This document shows, in pieces, positions 48,668 to 61,039 of a DNA stretch of 64,000 nucleotides. Under the pieces are notes generated by a model, which saw only the letters and a list, made by a program, of their open reading frames with translations, made no database searches and was not told the DNA's origin. The first letter of the stretch is position 1; each line of letters starts with the position of its first letter. A program made the translations under genes and the position numbers. The DNA is from Rattus norvegicus (lineage: Eukaryota; Chordata; Mammalia; Rodentia; Muridae), in contig NC_086024.1 in assembly GCF_036323735.1 (NCBI RefSeq), positions 60,859,924-60,923,923 on the forward strand. The letters are read 5' to 3'.

Positions 48668-48942
48668 AAGAGAACAAGCTAAGCTATAATAAACCATTTT
48701 AATCATAAGAACAGCACTGATTTTTATTTCATAAAGTCACCACTGACTATCATAGAGGAAGTGAAATGGATGTAAATGTTCATGGAGTCTATACTGAGTA
48801 AGGGAAAAACAAATCATGATCCTTAGTTCTTTCCAAACGATCTGTGGTACTTGCTTCCTTCTCATCGAGGGAGATTTAAATGTCTCCCCAAACATACCTT
48901 CAATCACTAAGAACGTTGATTCCTATTGGTTGAAAAGTGTAT

Positions 48943-48943
<1 letters not shown>

Positions 48944-48983
<40 letters not shown>
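48944..48983. repeat. (TG)n microsatellite
   Basis: A pure TG run of about 20 units. Confidence 0.96.
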
Positions 48984-48986
<3 letters not shown>

Positions 48987-49159
48987 AACTAAACACACTC
49001 TTATTTTCAAGGGTGAATTGGTTAGCTCTAATACTAAAAGGGACAATGGGGCCAAATGTTTGAAAGATTTTAAAACACTAGCCTCTTGCACACGTGATTA
49101 TACACAAGTTAATGAAGCCCTGACTCCCCCAAGATAGCTGAGTAAAGGAAAGAAAGATC

Positions 49160-49350
49160 TTTTGCCAATGCAAATCTCATCGGGTGATGGCCTTGACAGA
49201 ACATCCCACCATTGCTGTCAGCCAGAGCTGTTGTAAACAAGCTGCTGACGGGACAATGACAATAATTAAGACAGTGTTAATGGGATATGGAGCCTCACAG
49301 TTATTTTTTCAGCTACAGTGAACTGAATGAATGCCAAGTAGTGCACATGG
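49160..49350. promoter_or_regulatory. Candidate enhancer: octamer, FOX, SOX and homeodomain motifs
   Basis: A perfect octamer ATGCAAAT (49168-49175), a forkhead site GTAAACA (49233-49239), two ACAAT SOX-type cores (49253-49257 and 49259-49263) and TAATTA (49263-49268) lie within about 100 bp, with CpGs kept at two places. Such clustering is typical of developmental enhancers. No conservation data were available. Confidence 0.35.
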
Positions 49351-50394
49351 CTTAACCTCATAACAGGTTTCTTTTCTGTTTACTGTGGTGATGTTGGCTC
49401 TCTAGAGTTATACTTCACAGATAAGTCCAGCCTCAGTAGATACTCATTGCTGGAAATTCAATGACTATGTTCATGTTACTATGAAATAAGAGTGGTGAAA
49501 TTGGCTTAGTCTGGACATTGTTTAGATAATACTATGGCTATTTGGAATTTCAGAGGGAGAAACATTTTGGCTTATAACTTTAATTCCTGGGTGGTAGGGG
49601 GGGGTGTTGAATCAGAATTAAGATCCTCAGAGACAATGGATTTCATTAGAGATTCTTTGCTGGCAGAATCAGGTTGTTAATGTCATACAAAGTGCTGGCT
49701 ACTGCAGATCTGTAAATGAGCATATTTGGTGATCATTTTCAAAAGACAGAAGAAGCAGGAGGATAGCAGACTGAGCTTGGAGGCAGTCAGGGACAGGTTG
49801 AAATATAGGTTCCTGGAAAATCTCCATACTGTAAATCACTGGAGCTCATGATAAGTTGCTTAGCCTTTACTGTATTTTCAACGTTGCACATACTTTTCAA
49901 TGAGATGTTTATGGAACAGACAAATACTTCCTTAAGACACATTTCAGGCTTAATAAATTACAACTTACAAAAGGAACAAACATGGTATGTCTAGACAGAA
50001 TTCTTTTTTGCTTCAGCTTCTCTGCTTGAACTCAAATCAAAGGAAATAGCTGCATTACATAAAACGCATTCACTTGTGGAAAGGGAAATGTTTTGATCTC
50101 TATTAAATACTAGAAATAAAAAAAAGTTTGAATGTACTCTGAAAAGTGGGATTATTTTTACCATCCTGAATGACAAATCTTTCTGAACAGGCTTTCCAGC
50201 AATTAGTCTTGCTCTAATGCTATTTCTACACTGGCAAGATGAAGGTGGTTCCTTGCCAGATCTCTGGAGAATATGGTGCTTTCTCTACAGGCACTAGTAT
50301 CTATCCAAATGGCAGAGTATATGCTTCTACTTGGCCAGGGTAGAGGCAGCAGCCGAGCTCTGGAGTATTCAAATTGAAGCTATTGGGTGATTTC

Positions 50395-50615
50395 TCTTAG
50401 GAGTTACCAGTTAATTTCTCCACACGCCACAATTATTAATCGGGATGCATGGAAGTCTCTGCATTATTCTGTTTACTGCAGGACGATGGTGTCAGCTACA
50501 CAGGAGACCAGAGGAGCTTGTTCACCTTCCACTTTCTGTTTAACGAAGAGACTAATGTGCAATTTCCAAACGAAATTTTAAAAATTATCTATGCAAACTT
50601 CGGTTCGCAAAGTCA
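50395..50615. promoter_or_regulatory. Candidate conserved non-coding block
   Basis: Non-repetitive sequence with CpGs kept (ACACGCC, AATCGGG, GACGATG, AACGAAG, AACGAAA, TTCGGTTCGC), homeodomain-type ATTATTAAT and an octamer-like ATGCAAAC (50591-50598). CpG is otherwise rare in this neighbourhood. Confidence 0.25.
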
Positions 50616-53325
50616 TTTTTTTGTTGTTGTTGTACTTTGATAAATCACTGGAGAGCTTCCCTTAAAAAAGAAATTTTATTTTCTTGCCAAAATCCATGCT
50701 GGTTTTCATAATAATCTACAAATTCCATTAATGTACTTCTTCATAAACTTTCTGATCAAAAGTAAGATATCTGGTAGTCGACGAAGATTAGTTTTTAAAA
50801 ATTCTTTCATTTTTATTAGATTCAAAGGCTTGAGAATCTTCTGTGCCCTAGTCTATTTTCGAGAACTTCAAGAGAAATGACTTTTTCAAAGAACACCCTG
50901 TTGAAGTACATTTTCCTTGCCAATCTAGAAGCATAATTTGGATGATGTCCCATGCTCTGTCTCAATTTCAGCACTATCAGCTCTAAGTTTTCTTTAATCA
51001 TTAGCCAACTTTAAAATTCACTTTTCATGGAAGTAAATACATCAGATAGTCATTGGATATGATAGTCAATTCTCTCTTTTCTCAGACATGAATACTTAAT
51101 TATTCAAATTATTTAAAGAGTTTTTTGATTAAGCATAAATATCACTGTTGCAGAACTGAAGTTACTTTGCATAATTTTAAGTGATAAAATGCAATTTTCC
51201 TTAAATTAATATAAATTCAATTATATGCTATAAATTAATATTTTGGTTTTACCATATTGAGTTGTAGAGTGATATAAACCTGAAAATTTAAAGATGATAA
51301 GTTATTCTTTCATAAATATATATATAGTGGATCCACCCAGAAAAAAAATCATGGATTCTCTGGTCCTAACCACTTAGCAACTCTCTTATCTCCAAGATAT
51401 ATTTTAAGTATATTATAAAATATTTGAGACTATTGATGTTCTGTGAGTAGCAATATTGGAATTTTGCCGAAGAACAATTGAGATACAGAGGACTTAAAGC
51501 AATAATTCAGTTATGCATTTTATAAGTTGCAGAACAAACTCCCAACAATGTTTGTTTGCATTCCATCTGCCTGTGAGTTCACCATTCCTTTCTTTCAGAA
51601 CATGGAGGGTAAATGTGAGTCATGTAGCCTACTGCATTTGGTTGAGGTCCTGGCTTATCTCAAGATAAAAGGTTGGACTCCAGAAGCTTGTAGATCTCTC
51701 TTGCATTGAGGTAGCCTCTATGGACTTGATTAACCTGAAAAACCCAAAGACATTGAAAATAAAGACCTAAAGAGCACTATTATATCTTCCTCTATATTCA
51801 GATACTTTTTTCAACATCAGACCACATGTTGGCATCTTGAACTCCATATTTCTCCATAGATACCTCTGAAGACAGGATGACCACAGTCCCCTCTAATTCC
51901 ATTTCCATCTGGTACTTCTAACACCACTCTGATTCTCTTCTCATTGTGATCATCAGATTAAAATGCTCACTGTGACATTTAGTTCTATAAATGACTTGCC
52001 CACTTGAGAAAAGCAAAATGATAATATAAACAACTTGAATTTACCTTTGCATGTTCCAGCTCATGTTCCTTTTCATGAAAGGAGAACTTATTAGCTGTTC
52101 TTCACTGATGCTTTTCAAAATGATAGTGCAAATTTGTCAAAATCATAATGTAAATTTTTGCTTAAAGCTCTATCAGCTACTCAAGCTTTTAAAAGGATTA
52201 CGCCTTTGATTCTAAGTACACATTATATTGATAGTCATTGTAAGGTGTCCATTTTCATAATTTTCTTATATAAATCACAAGGACATACTTAAGGTCTCAA
52301 CTTAGGGACTGATTGTGTCTGTTTAAATGTATTTTAACACAACTTTCAGAATGAATGCCATTTGGCTTGGTTGTTTTTTTCCACTGTTCCCATCTACAAC
52401 CTTTTCAAGTGGTCATTATTGATCAAAATCATTTATGAAGATGAGATCGAAGTAGATATTTAGGTAACTGCAGCAGGTGAGTATTTATGGTGCCAGTGTC
52501 ACATTTTCTCCAATGAATAAGGCATTCTTTGAAGTTGTTCCAATGTTTATTCTTAGGCTAAATGTTCAGAGATTGCAGTAAAATTTGGCCACTGAATGTC
52601 AGCCTCATTCATCTTGAAAGAAAACAAGCATGAAAGAAGGCATCCAAGGCTGTGACAACAAAGCTGAATTGATGAGACTCCAGAACAATTAATTACTCTA
52701 CTAGAGGCAGAAGAGTCCAAGGTTATGCTTGTTATAGGAAAGCATCCATACACTAGATGTTACAATTAGTTGACAGGAGCGATGTGCAAAAAATCAACAT
52801 GCATCAAGACTTGGTCAAAGCAAAGGGAAAGGATGTTTAAAGAAGAGAGAGAACGTATAGCAGGGAGGAGTCCCATGGACCACTAAGTTAGTGATATGCA
52901 GATTCCATCTACAGTAAAACTCTGCTACTCATGTGGAAGTTTCTAATACCAATATAGCAAAGAGCTAAGTAAAAGGAGACACTTGAGACTGGAGAATGGA
53001 AATGAGGAGAGTTCTAAATGTGAACAAGTGTTCCTAACACCCCTGCAATGCACTGCACACACACACAGGTTTTAGACTGTTCATTTCTATATCAATAAGC
53101 CTCTCATTGTTATCTTAGTTATTTGTATAGTTGGAGAGAGTGGTTAACACTTATTATCAAATTTTCTTGTAATGAGAAAACTTAAAATTTATCTTGTCTA
53201 TCTATAAAAATTTGCAACTAATTCTAAACTTCATAGAGCTTTCCATGTCTAAACTTATTGTTAAATCTCTCTATCTCCTCTCTTTCTCCTTTACTTTTTC
53301 CATCCCTCCCTGTCTCTGTTTTTCT

Positions 53326-53376
53326 GTCTCTGTTTCTCTTTGTCTCTTTGACTCTTTCTCTGTTTCTCTCTTTGCC

Positions 53377-53427
<51 letters not shown>

Positions 53428-53466
53428 TTCTCTCACACGTATGCACACACACACACACACACACAC
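53326..53466. repeat. CT-rich tract with (CT)n core, then (CA)n
   Basis: An impure pyrimidine tract leads into a CT core (53379-53434) and, after CACACGTATG, a CA run (53444-53466). Long frames on both strands here are repeat artefacts. Confidence 0.96.
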
Positions 53467-53768
53467 GAATGCACATGACACACAAACACTGACCAAATAT
53501 TTTTTAAAGATTTCTCTGTATTACTTTAATTTTGTGGGTGTGTACACATGCTACATATCTGAGAAGGTGCCAGGCATAGATGTATCAGATAGCCTGGAGC
53601 TGGCATTAATGGGGCTTGTGAGTCATGTGACTTGGGCATAGGAACAAAAGTCAGTTCTTCTTCAAAAGCAATGTATTCTTAACCAAGGAATCTCTCCACA
53701 CCCTGCTGTCAAGAATACTTTATCTCTTTACTATTTTTGTATAGCAGTATAGCAGTTTTTATAACTAT

Positions 53769-53770
<2 letters not shown>

Positions 53771-53808
<38 letters not shown>
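53771..53808. repeat. (GT)n microsatellite
   Basis: A pure GT run of 19 units. Confidence 0.97.
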
Positions 53809-53810
<2 letters not shown>

Positions 53811-54109
53811 TTACTAGTAAGATGTACTAAACCTTAGCTCATTGTCCACAACTCTGTTTCATCTGATCAGGAAAATAGAGAGGCTATGTAGCCCCATTAT
53901 GGCTCTTTACTCTTTACTCAGTGAAAAACTATGTTTTCATTTACATGGCCCTGCTCCGAAGAGGCTCATTGTTCCATAACTCTATAGCAGAACAGGCTTT
54001 ACTATGCAAGAAGTGGGTATTGATACAAGCATATTATTTCCTTAACATGAAGAACGTTCATGGAGCTTGGAACCTGTTTTCTGTAAGTTCAATCTTGTAT
54101 GTTCGTGTG

Positions 54110-54355
54110 TGCAAAACTGTATGTGTGTTTGTAGAGGCCAGAGAAGGGCATCAGGTACCCCCCTTCTCACTCTACAACCTGTCCCATTGAGGTATGGTTA
54201 TCAAGCTACTGAGAATTTCCTCCCTCCATGTAATGAGAAGTTACAAGCATGTCAGTCACATCCTGCTTCTATTTGTGTTCTGGGGAATTTAACCTTAAAT
54301 TTCATACTTGCAACAGGAAGCACCCTTCCTACTAAGACCTGCCCCAGCACAAGTG
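54110..54355 (-). mobile_element. Degraded B3-type SINE (minus strand)
   Basis: GTGTGTTTGTAGAGGCCAGA and AAGGGCATCAGGTACCCC, then TTACAAGCATGTCAGTCACA and GTGTTCTGGGGAATTTAACC, are the complement of the B3 body, ending with a decayed tRNA-like head (to about 54352). Confidence 0.65.
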
Positions 54356-57300
54356 TGTAACATTTGACCATAGAATGCTGATTGTCTTTAATAGACTGTC
54401 TTTGCTGACCAATGCGCCATGGCTACTGATGAATATATGCTTTTGTATCATAAACAGCCTCAGACCTAGCTCCCTTTTTGGTCCATGAAGTTATAAAGAT
54501 AGGGTTCCTCCTACATTGGTGAACATGAAAATCATTTTTGCATTAGATCCAAAAATTTATGGGAACTTTGCACATAGCTAAGAATACAAAGAGTAATGTG
54601 TCTCCTGGAATTTGAGGACATAACTACATATAACCAGAAATTACGTGTTCAGTTTAAACCAGCCTTTGGGATAGACTTCATAGTTATCAAACTGCTCCAA
54701 CAGGCATTTGCTTTTATAGAGAGGTTCTTGATGGTAAAAACTGTATTAGTTCCATACAAGATATTGTTTCAGTAATTAAATGATCTGATATATTTGTTCC
54801 ATATAATGTCTTTATAATCTAATACAAAAAATGCAATGATGTCCTTTGTTTACTATGAATCATTTTGTTCTTACTGATTGTCTTTTTTAAGAAGTATGTT
54901 CTACTTAATTAAAAACAGTATGTAGTATTTCTTGAGTAACATTTGCAAGTAGATTAAAGTTTGCAAATTTGCATTATTTACATTTAGGAAGTGTATTTAA
55001 TGTATATTGTTTCCTAACCAATAAAGTTCTTTCATAAAAGAGGAAAATCAAATCCTAACAGACAATACGAGGTTGACCTGGTCTGCTACCCTCCAGTGAC
55101 ATAGTCACGTAATTACAGTCCAGGGGAGCAAACTTCAGCCTGCACATTGATGACTCACAGTGGGAAAACTTATATTGAAGGTACATCTTCCAATGCATAT
55201 TTTATAACCAAGTCATTTCACTTATTGCACTGACCTGTGGAGTAGCATGCATTGGTTATGTTGAACTATTTTTAGATGAAAAAAATTTTTTTTACTTCGA
55301 GAGATCAGTGATTATATGGATTACATATCAAGTCAAATTTTTTCATTTCTTTGAAATTTACTGAGTTTATTCTACTTAAATAATTTATATCTTAATTTAT
55401 TGGAGATAAAATAGTGTAAAAATAAAAACTAAGAGTAATACCAATAGACAATAAGATTCAGAATCTGAGATATTACATATTTGGTATTTATACTATTACA
55501 CATTTTATTGATGTGAAGGTACATATTTAGACTTGGTCATTTTCTAAAATATTTTACTTTCTGAATTTAATAACATTATCATTCTTGTTTACATCAAACT
55601 CCATATGGTATATTTGTGGATCAGCTTAGAATGAGCTACATTAAACTGTTGCATCATTACCTATAGGTCTCCTAGAAATAACCTCAAAAGAATGTCTAAA
55701 TGAATATAGAAACACAGCAATAATATTAGGAAAACATTTTGAGCCAAAATTACCTTTCAATTTTCAAGAATTATGTCAAGGATTTCGTAATCTATAGGAA
55801 GCAAAACAGCAGAATGTAGAAATGCGAATCAGTGATAGGGTACACATATTTCATCAATGTATTCATTACCATAAATCAAGCCACTGCTAGATTTGCCTTT
55901 ATGTTTAGAACAAGCATTTTATTGACTGTCTTTCATAATTAATAGCATTTACTCTTTAAATCAAATTAGTCTACTTTTCCCATTAAAGCCTTCGTGTAAG
56001 ATCATTTTTTAAAGTATAAAGCGACCTTGACAAAAATGACGGATCGATAATGTGTTGAATAGGAGTCAACGTGCTCTAATAGCAAATATTTCCTTACAGT
56101 TAGTTCCTGTTGCAACACTCTCAGAGGTCAGAGGTCACTGCTATCTCCTGGCAGTGGTACTTTTTATGCAGAGAAAAAGTTGATCCTACAGAGGCAAAAC
56201 GCTGATGGATTGACTTAGTCATCAGTATGGATTTTCTTAATACTTCTTTAATCAGCTCACTTCTGGATTCATGGTCATGTTAGAGGATATCCATCAACCG
56301 GGCAGGAAGAGAACCATGCTGTTGAATCTAGCATCATCAGAACTTTGAGTTAAACTTAATCAATGAAGGCATGGGAGACATTCATTATTACAGAAAAAAG
56401 GAAGTTTTAATGTGATTAAGGTATTTAGAAAACAAAAATATATGCACATCAAAGGGAAATTGATATCAGGAAGGATGTTAATATACAATAGTAATATATG
56501 TGAAAACGCATGATTTAAGATGCTGAACAATTTAACTAGAACATGTTTACAGAAACTATTGGATCCTTGTTTTAATGTAAGAATCAGTTCTGTGAAATAA
56601 GTTTCTTTTTATTACCAAAGGTTTTCATAGCAACTGTCACAGCTGAGCCAAGGATTACAAATATTTAAACAATGATATGTTTAATAAATAGCAGTCATTG
56701 ATGATATAGCCTTCATCAATAATATATGTGGGTGACCTGAAATAAAATAAATCTAGTCAAAGAAAAGAAGAGTTTGCATTGGGTAGCCAAGGGGAATGAA
56801 GGACAAATGAGATGCAATTAAGCAGAGAACAATTTAGTATAACCCTAATAGCAAGGTCTTTAATGATGCTTTGCCGCAGATGAATTTGATTTAGAAATAT
56901 TTCCCATGTTAAGTTTTAGAAACCCATCTCTTTAGCCACTTCGTTTGGACAGGCCAAAGTTAATATGCTGAGTGAGAAAATTGGAACTTAGTGAAGGAGC
57001 TAAACGACCTAATTGATCTTCTTTGCGATCAGTGATTTCTAGATTCCAGCATGAATTAAATGTGAGAGGGATTTTTTTCTATTTAAAATGATAACAAATG
57101 AACTGGATGTACAAGTGCATACCTTCCTCTTATTTCCCATATGGACGAAGCAGTCATCCCCCCTGGCTTTGGCCTGTATCTGTGAGGTTATGTTGTTCTG
57201 GTCAAAGGCTCTAGAATGGCACAAGCGAACTTCATATCGTGTAAGTCATGTCTGAAAGTTTGTTAATTTCCTCTGGTACACACAGTACACATTGAGATTC

Positions 57301-57848
57301 TTTTACTGCTTTAGAGAGTAAGAAATCATCAGATTGGTAAAAGTAGTACCCTTGCCAATTCCATAAGCAACACTGACCTAATACACTGGTTAAATTAATG
57401 ATGAGAAGGAGGACAGAAGATAAATCTCAGAAGCTGTGCTGGCTACATTCCCAAAGTAAGTATCTGTTATGTCTGAGAGCAGAATGTGTCCCTGGAATAT
57501 GTTTTAAAATACTTTTTCTCCAAAAGCCAAAGAAGTGAAAGTAATGATTCTTTGGAAACCATGGTCCAAAATCAGTGACATTGCATAAATTATTGCACGG
57601 CAAGTAAAGAAATTAATTTTCACAGTATATGTAGACATTATATAAAATGTAATACTAACTGAGTGGGCTTATTGGTAAATTTGTTTAATTAATGAGAAAA
57701 ATAGAGTTTGCTTAAGTCTTCAGGCCATAGCTGGTAAGCCCCTTTCCTAGAAATGATTTAGCAATTTTTAATTAAGTATGACCCTTTATATGAGAGACTA
57801 TTATAAAATTCTTTCTGCAAATTTGATGTGTGGCATAAAAAAAATTCG
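54356..57848. other. Unique intergenic DNA
   Basis: No SINE or L1 recognised in about 3.5 kb, and no gene. It contains a perfect DR1 motif (56125-56137). Confidence 0.5.
56125..56137 (+). promoter_or_regulatory. DR1 nuclear-receptor motif
   Basis: AGGTCA, one G spacer, AGGTCA: a perfect direct repeat with one-base spacing, the site type bound by RXR heterodimers with PPAR, COUP-TF and HNF4. About 100 bp upstream, GCGACCTTGA (56021-56030) is a near ERR/NR5A-type half-site on the other strand. Function is not shown by sequence alone. Confidence 0.4.
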
Positions 57849-58200
57849 TGATGGTTTGAATGAAAATGGCCCCCATAGGCCCATAGGGAGTGGAGGTATT
57901 AGCAGGCGTGGCCTTATTGGAGTAGGCATGGCCTTGTGGGGAAAAGTGTGCCACTTGGGGATAGGCTTTGGGGTCTTAGCTGTTCCATCAAGCCCCAGTG
58001 TCACTTCCTGCTGCCTGCTGATCCAGATGTAGAACTCTTAGGCACCTCTCCAGCACCATGTCTGCCTGCTTGTCACCATGCTTCCTACCAGGTCAATAAT
58101 GGACTAAACTTATGAAGTATAAGCCAGCCCCAGTTAAATGTTTCCTTTTAGAAGAGTTTGGTGTCTCTTCACAGAAATACTTAAGCTGTAATTAACCCTA
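57849..58200 (+). repeat. Old rodent interspersed repeat, family name not assigned
   Basis: It starts TGATGGTTTGAATGAAAATG and holds GGCCTTATTGGAGTAGGCAT, CCTCTCCAGCACCATGTCTG, AAGCCAGCCCCAGTTAAATG and a GTGTCTCTTCACAGAAATAC end. I know the blocks as a common murid repeat but am unsure of its class. Confidence 0.6.
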
Positions 58201-58666
58201 ATCAAGACAGGAGTCTTCTACTCATTTGAATGTGTCTAATCAAATGTTCTTCAGTTCCCATTTGTGAGTTGTAAGGGTGTGTTATGATTTTAGCCGTGGT
58301 GTTCTAAATTTTCAAATAGATATCAATTGAATATTGGTCCACTCCCCACTCAGATTATAGATATCAGCAGCAGGCCTGTTTCCCTCAGTAGATTCATTCT
58401 ACGTATGCCTGTCAGAGCTCCAGTGAGATCTGGAGATGTTGCTGCTAAGTTATATCAAGCTTGTACTGTAGAAACGAAGTAAAGGATTGGATTTATAAAC
58501 TTATATGTGGATTAATGCTTTACTTATTTATTCATCTTTAGCAACCACACGTTGAGATATGTGTACAAAACTGCATGTACCATTTGCTGATAGTTGTGGG
58601 GCCATAACACTTTTACAATACACTTATTTAGGTAATTACACTGGGATAGTAACTTGATAGAGGAAT

Positions 58667-59040
58667 CGTGCTGTTTAGCTTTTTGTTATAAGCTAGGATC
58701 ATCTGAGAAGAAGGAACTTTAGAAAATTCCTTCATCGGACTGACCTATACGTAAGTCTGGATTTTCTTGATTAATGATTGATGTATTAGGAACTAGTCCA
58801 CTGTGGGCAGTGCTATTTGAAGGCAGGTGGCCTAGAATAGTGTTTTAAAAGCCAGGTGACCCTCCAAGCACCATTCCTCTGTGGCCCCTGATTCGATTCC
58901 TGCATTCAAGTCCCTGCCTAGAGGTTCTGCTCTGACTTTCCTCCGTCATGGACTATAAGCAGTTTCCGACCCAAGTTGCTTTTTGGTCATGGTCTTTATC
59001 ACAACAACAGAACAAATAAACAGATAACCAGATAGACTGT
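58667..59040 (+). repeat. Old rodent interspersed repeat, related to that at 3842-4235
   Basis: It starts near AGCTTTTTGTTATAAGCTAG, then GATTAATGATTGATGTATTA, AGTCCACTGTGGGCAGTGCT and GTTGCTTTTTGGTCATGGTC, ending CAACAACAGAACAAATAAAC. The order matches a widespread murid repeat of about 400 bp. The element at 3842-4235 is the same type inverted. Confidence 0.6.
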
Positions 59041-60592
59041 TGCCACTTTTTTTTAGTTTTACTTTTATAAACTGGTGTTTTTAAAAATAAGAAAAATATA
59101 CAGAGAACAAACATAGATAAAATTTATATCTTTATCTATATATTCAAGGTAAGTAGGTGCCCAATGTTTCCTGAACAACAAGAAACGGTCAAATACTAGT
59201 AAGATAGCAGATGGCCACAAAAAAAAGATGTGACCAGTACTGATTGCATTGTTTCAAGAAACACATTGAATTTATAAGCATACTCAAAGTTATCATTTTT
59301 ATGTACATTTTCAAATAATTTATCAAATTATAATAATAATAACGTTTGATAATGTGAGCTATAATGGCAATGCTCAAGAAAAATCAGTTAAGAACATACA
59401 ATAACTTTTGCAAACAGTGTGCATTATCGTGATCTCTCATTTTGCACTAGTAGACTCTCTCAATCTATCTTTTCAACTAGAGATTAGAATGTGATCATAG
59501 TTAATTCCTCACACTTCATTTTCATATTAGATATATAGTCCATATGCTCAACACTAAAGGGCAGAACATAAATGTCGGTGTTAGACATGTATTGTATCTG
59601 AAAGATGGGGATGAACTATTGCCTGCCAACTTTCTGCCTTCTAGATGCTCTGCCCTCCAATAGTTACAGAGCACAAAAGGTGACGAAGGCAGAATGCTGG
59701 TCCATCTTCAGGAGACCAGATCTAACATACATGGCAGGAAACAAAATAGAGAAAAACATCTCCATACGAAATTAACTGTAGCGCTAACTCTCAAAAGCCA
59801 TGTGGTTCTGTGCAGCTCTATTTTTAACCCACCCAATAGCTAACTAGCTAGTAGAAGTAATAAATAGGTCAAGCTGCATACACACCAGCTTCATATTGAT
59901 TTTTTAATATATGTTTTTTTCTAGAGCAGATGGCCACATAATTTAATGTTTTCTACAAAACAAACTTTATAATGAAGAGCAAAAACAATGTTAAAATGAA
60001 AGTCCTATGATTTGAAAAAAAATAAATGGCAAATGATTTGCCATGAAAATAATCGTCTCTCTGCTTGCTCTGAGTACCTTTGCACATGGGTTTAATTCTA
60101 AAATAGTCTGTAGATGTTTAACTTAAAATAATTGTATTTACCTGTGTCAATTCCGTTATTTTACTTCAATACAACTCCAAAAGTTCTAGCTGGAATGTGG
60201 ATGCTGGTGTGATGCCATTATGTAACCCTCAATGCACAAAGTAGCCTCTGCTTTCTTTTGGTATGGGTTGTTTCAATAAAGGAACTCACGTTCTGCCAAT
60301 GAATAAATTTAAACTTTTCCAGTGATCATAACTAATCTTCTTTGGCCCTTGTCAGAAAAGTAACAAATTTCATGAAGGTCATCTATGTAGAATATTTTAA
60401 ATGAATTATTCCAACTTTATCTTAACCTCCTTATACGCCAAGAAACACGAATGGCATGTGGGGGAGTGTGCCGTCCGACACACTGAGCAAGCAAAGGAAG
60501 TCAGTCCCTTAAGATAATTACTTTGCCTCCCAGCAGACTCATTCTAAGTCTCCTCCTCCAATTTTATTAGCAAGCGATTATTAGAAATCACT
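59041..60592. other. Unique intergenic DNA
   Basis: No gene or repeat recognised; very AT-rich at 59040-59350. Confidence 0.5.
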
Positions 60593-60750
60593 ATGGTGGG
60601 TGGTGGTGGTGCATGCCTTTGATCCAGGCACTCAGGAGGCAGAGGCAGGTGAATCTTCCTGAATTGGAGGCCAGCCTGGTCTACATAGACTTAGTTGTAG
60701 GACAGCCAGTGCTACACAGAGAAACCCTGTCTCAAAACAAAACAAAACAC
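60593..60750 (+). mobile_element. B1 SINE
   Basis: GCATGCCTTTGATCCAGGCA, CTCAGGAGGCAGAGGCAGGT, GAGGCCAGCCTGGTCTACAT and GAGAAACCCTGTCTCAAAAC follow the 7SL-derived B1 consensus closely. A CAAAA tail follows. The head is preceded by GGT repeats (60596-60610). The Pol III B-box region is altered (TCCTGAATTGG for the usual GAGTTCGAGG). Confidence 0.92.
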
Positions 60751-61039
60751 AATTAAAATTAAAGTATTTAAACTATGAAAGACCTTACATGTGTTCTTGA
60801 GGGACGGTGACATTTTGGTTTGGTGGCTTCAGAAAGGGGAATGGGGCGGGTAGTAAGTCACTGCTATCACTCTGAGTCATGAGAGGATTAGTTGAATACT
60901 TGAGATGGAGGAGTCCAAGTCCTAAAAGTTCTGAAGTCTGCACCCAGAACTGAGCTAGTAGGACTGTGTGCCTTCTCATATCCAAATCATCTTATGTTGT
61001 TTGCCAACCAGCAGAACTCTGAACTCTAATTTTTCCCCC

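Larger units (their letters stand above)
48668..53325. other. Unique intergenic DNA, possible regulatory blocks
   Basis: No gene recognised. It holds a TG microsatellite (48944-48983) and two motif- or CpG-rich blocks (49160-49350 and 50395-50615) that may be conserved non-coding DNA. The remainder is plain AT-rich sequence. Confidence 0.5.

Noticed and set aside
53194..53641. Frames of 90-127 codons rich in Ser/Leu or Arg/Glu
   Set aside because: They are translations of the CT/CA microsatellite on both strands.
56131..56160. CTCF-like site on the minus strand (CCAGGAGATAGCAG)
   Set aside because: It departs from the consensus at a strongly conserved G of the core, so support is too weak.
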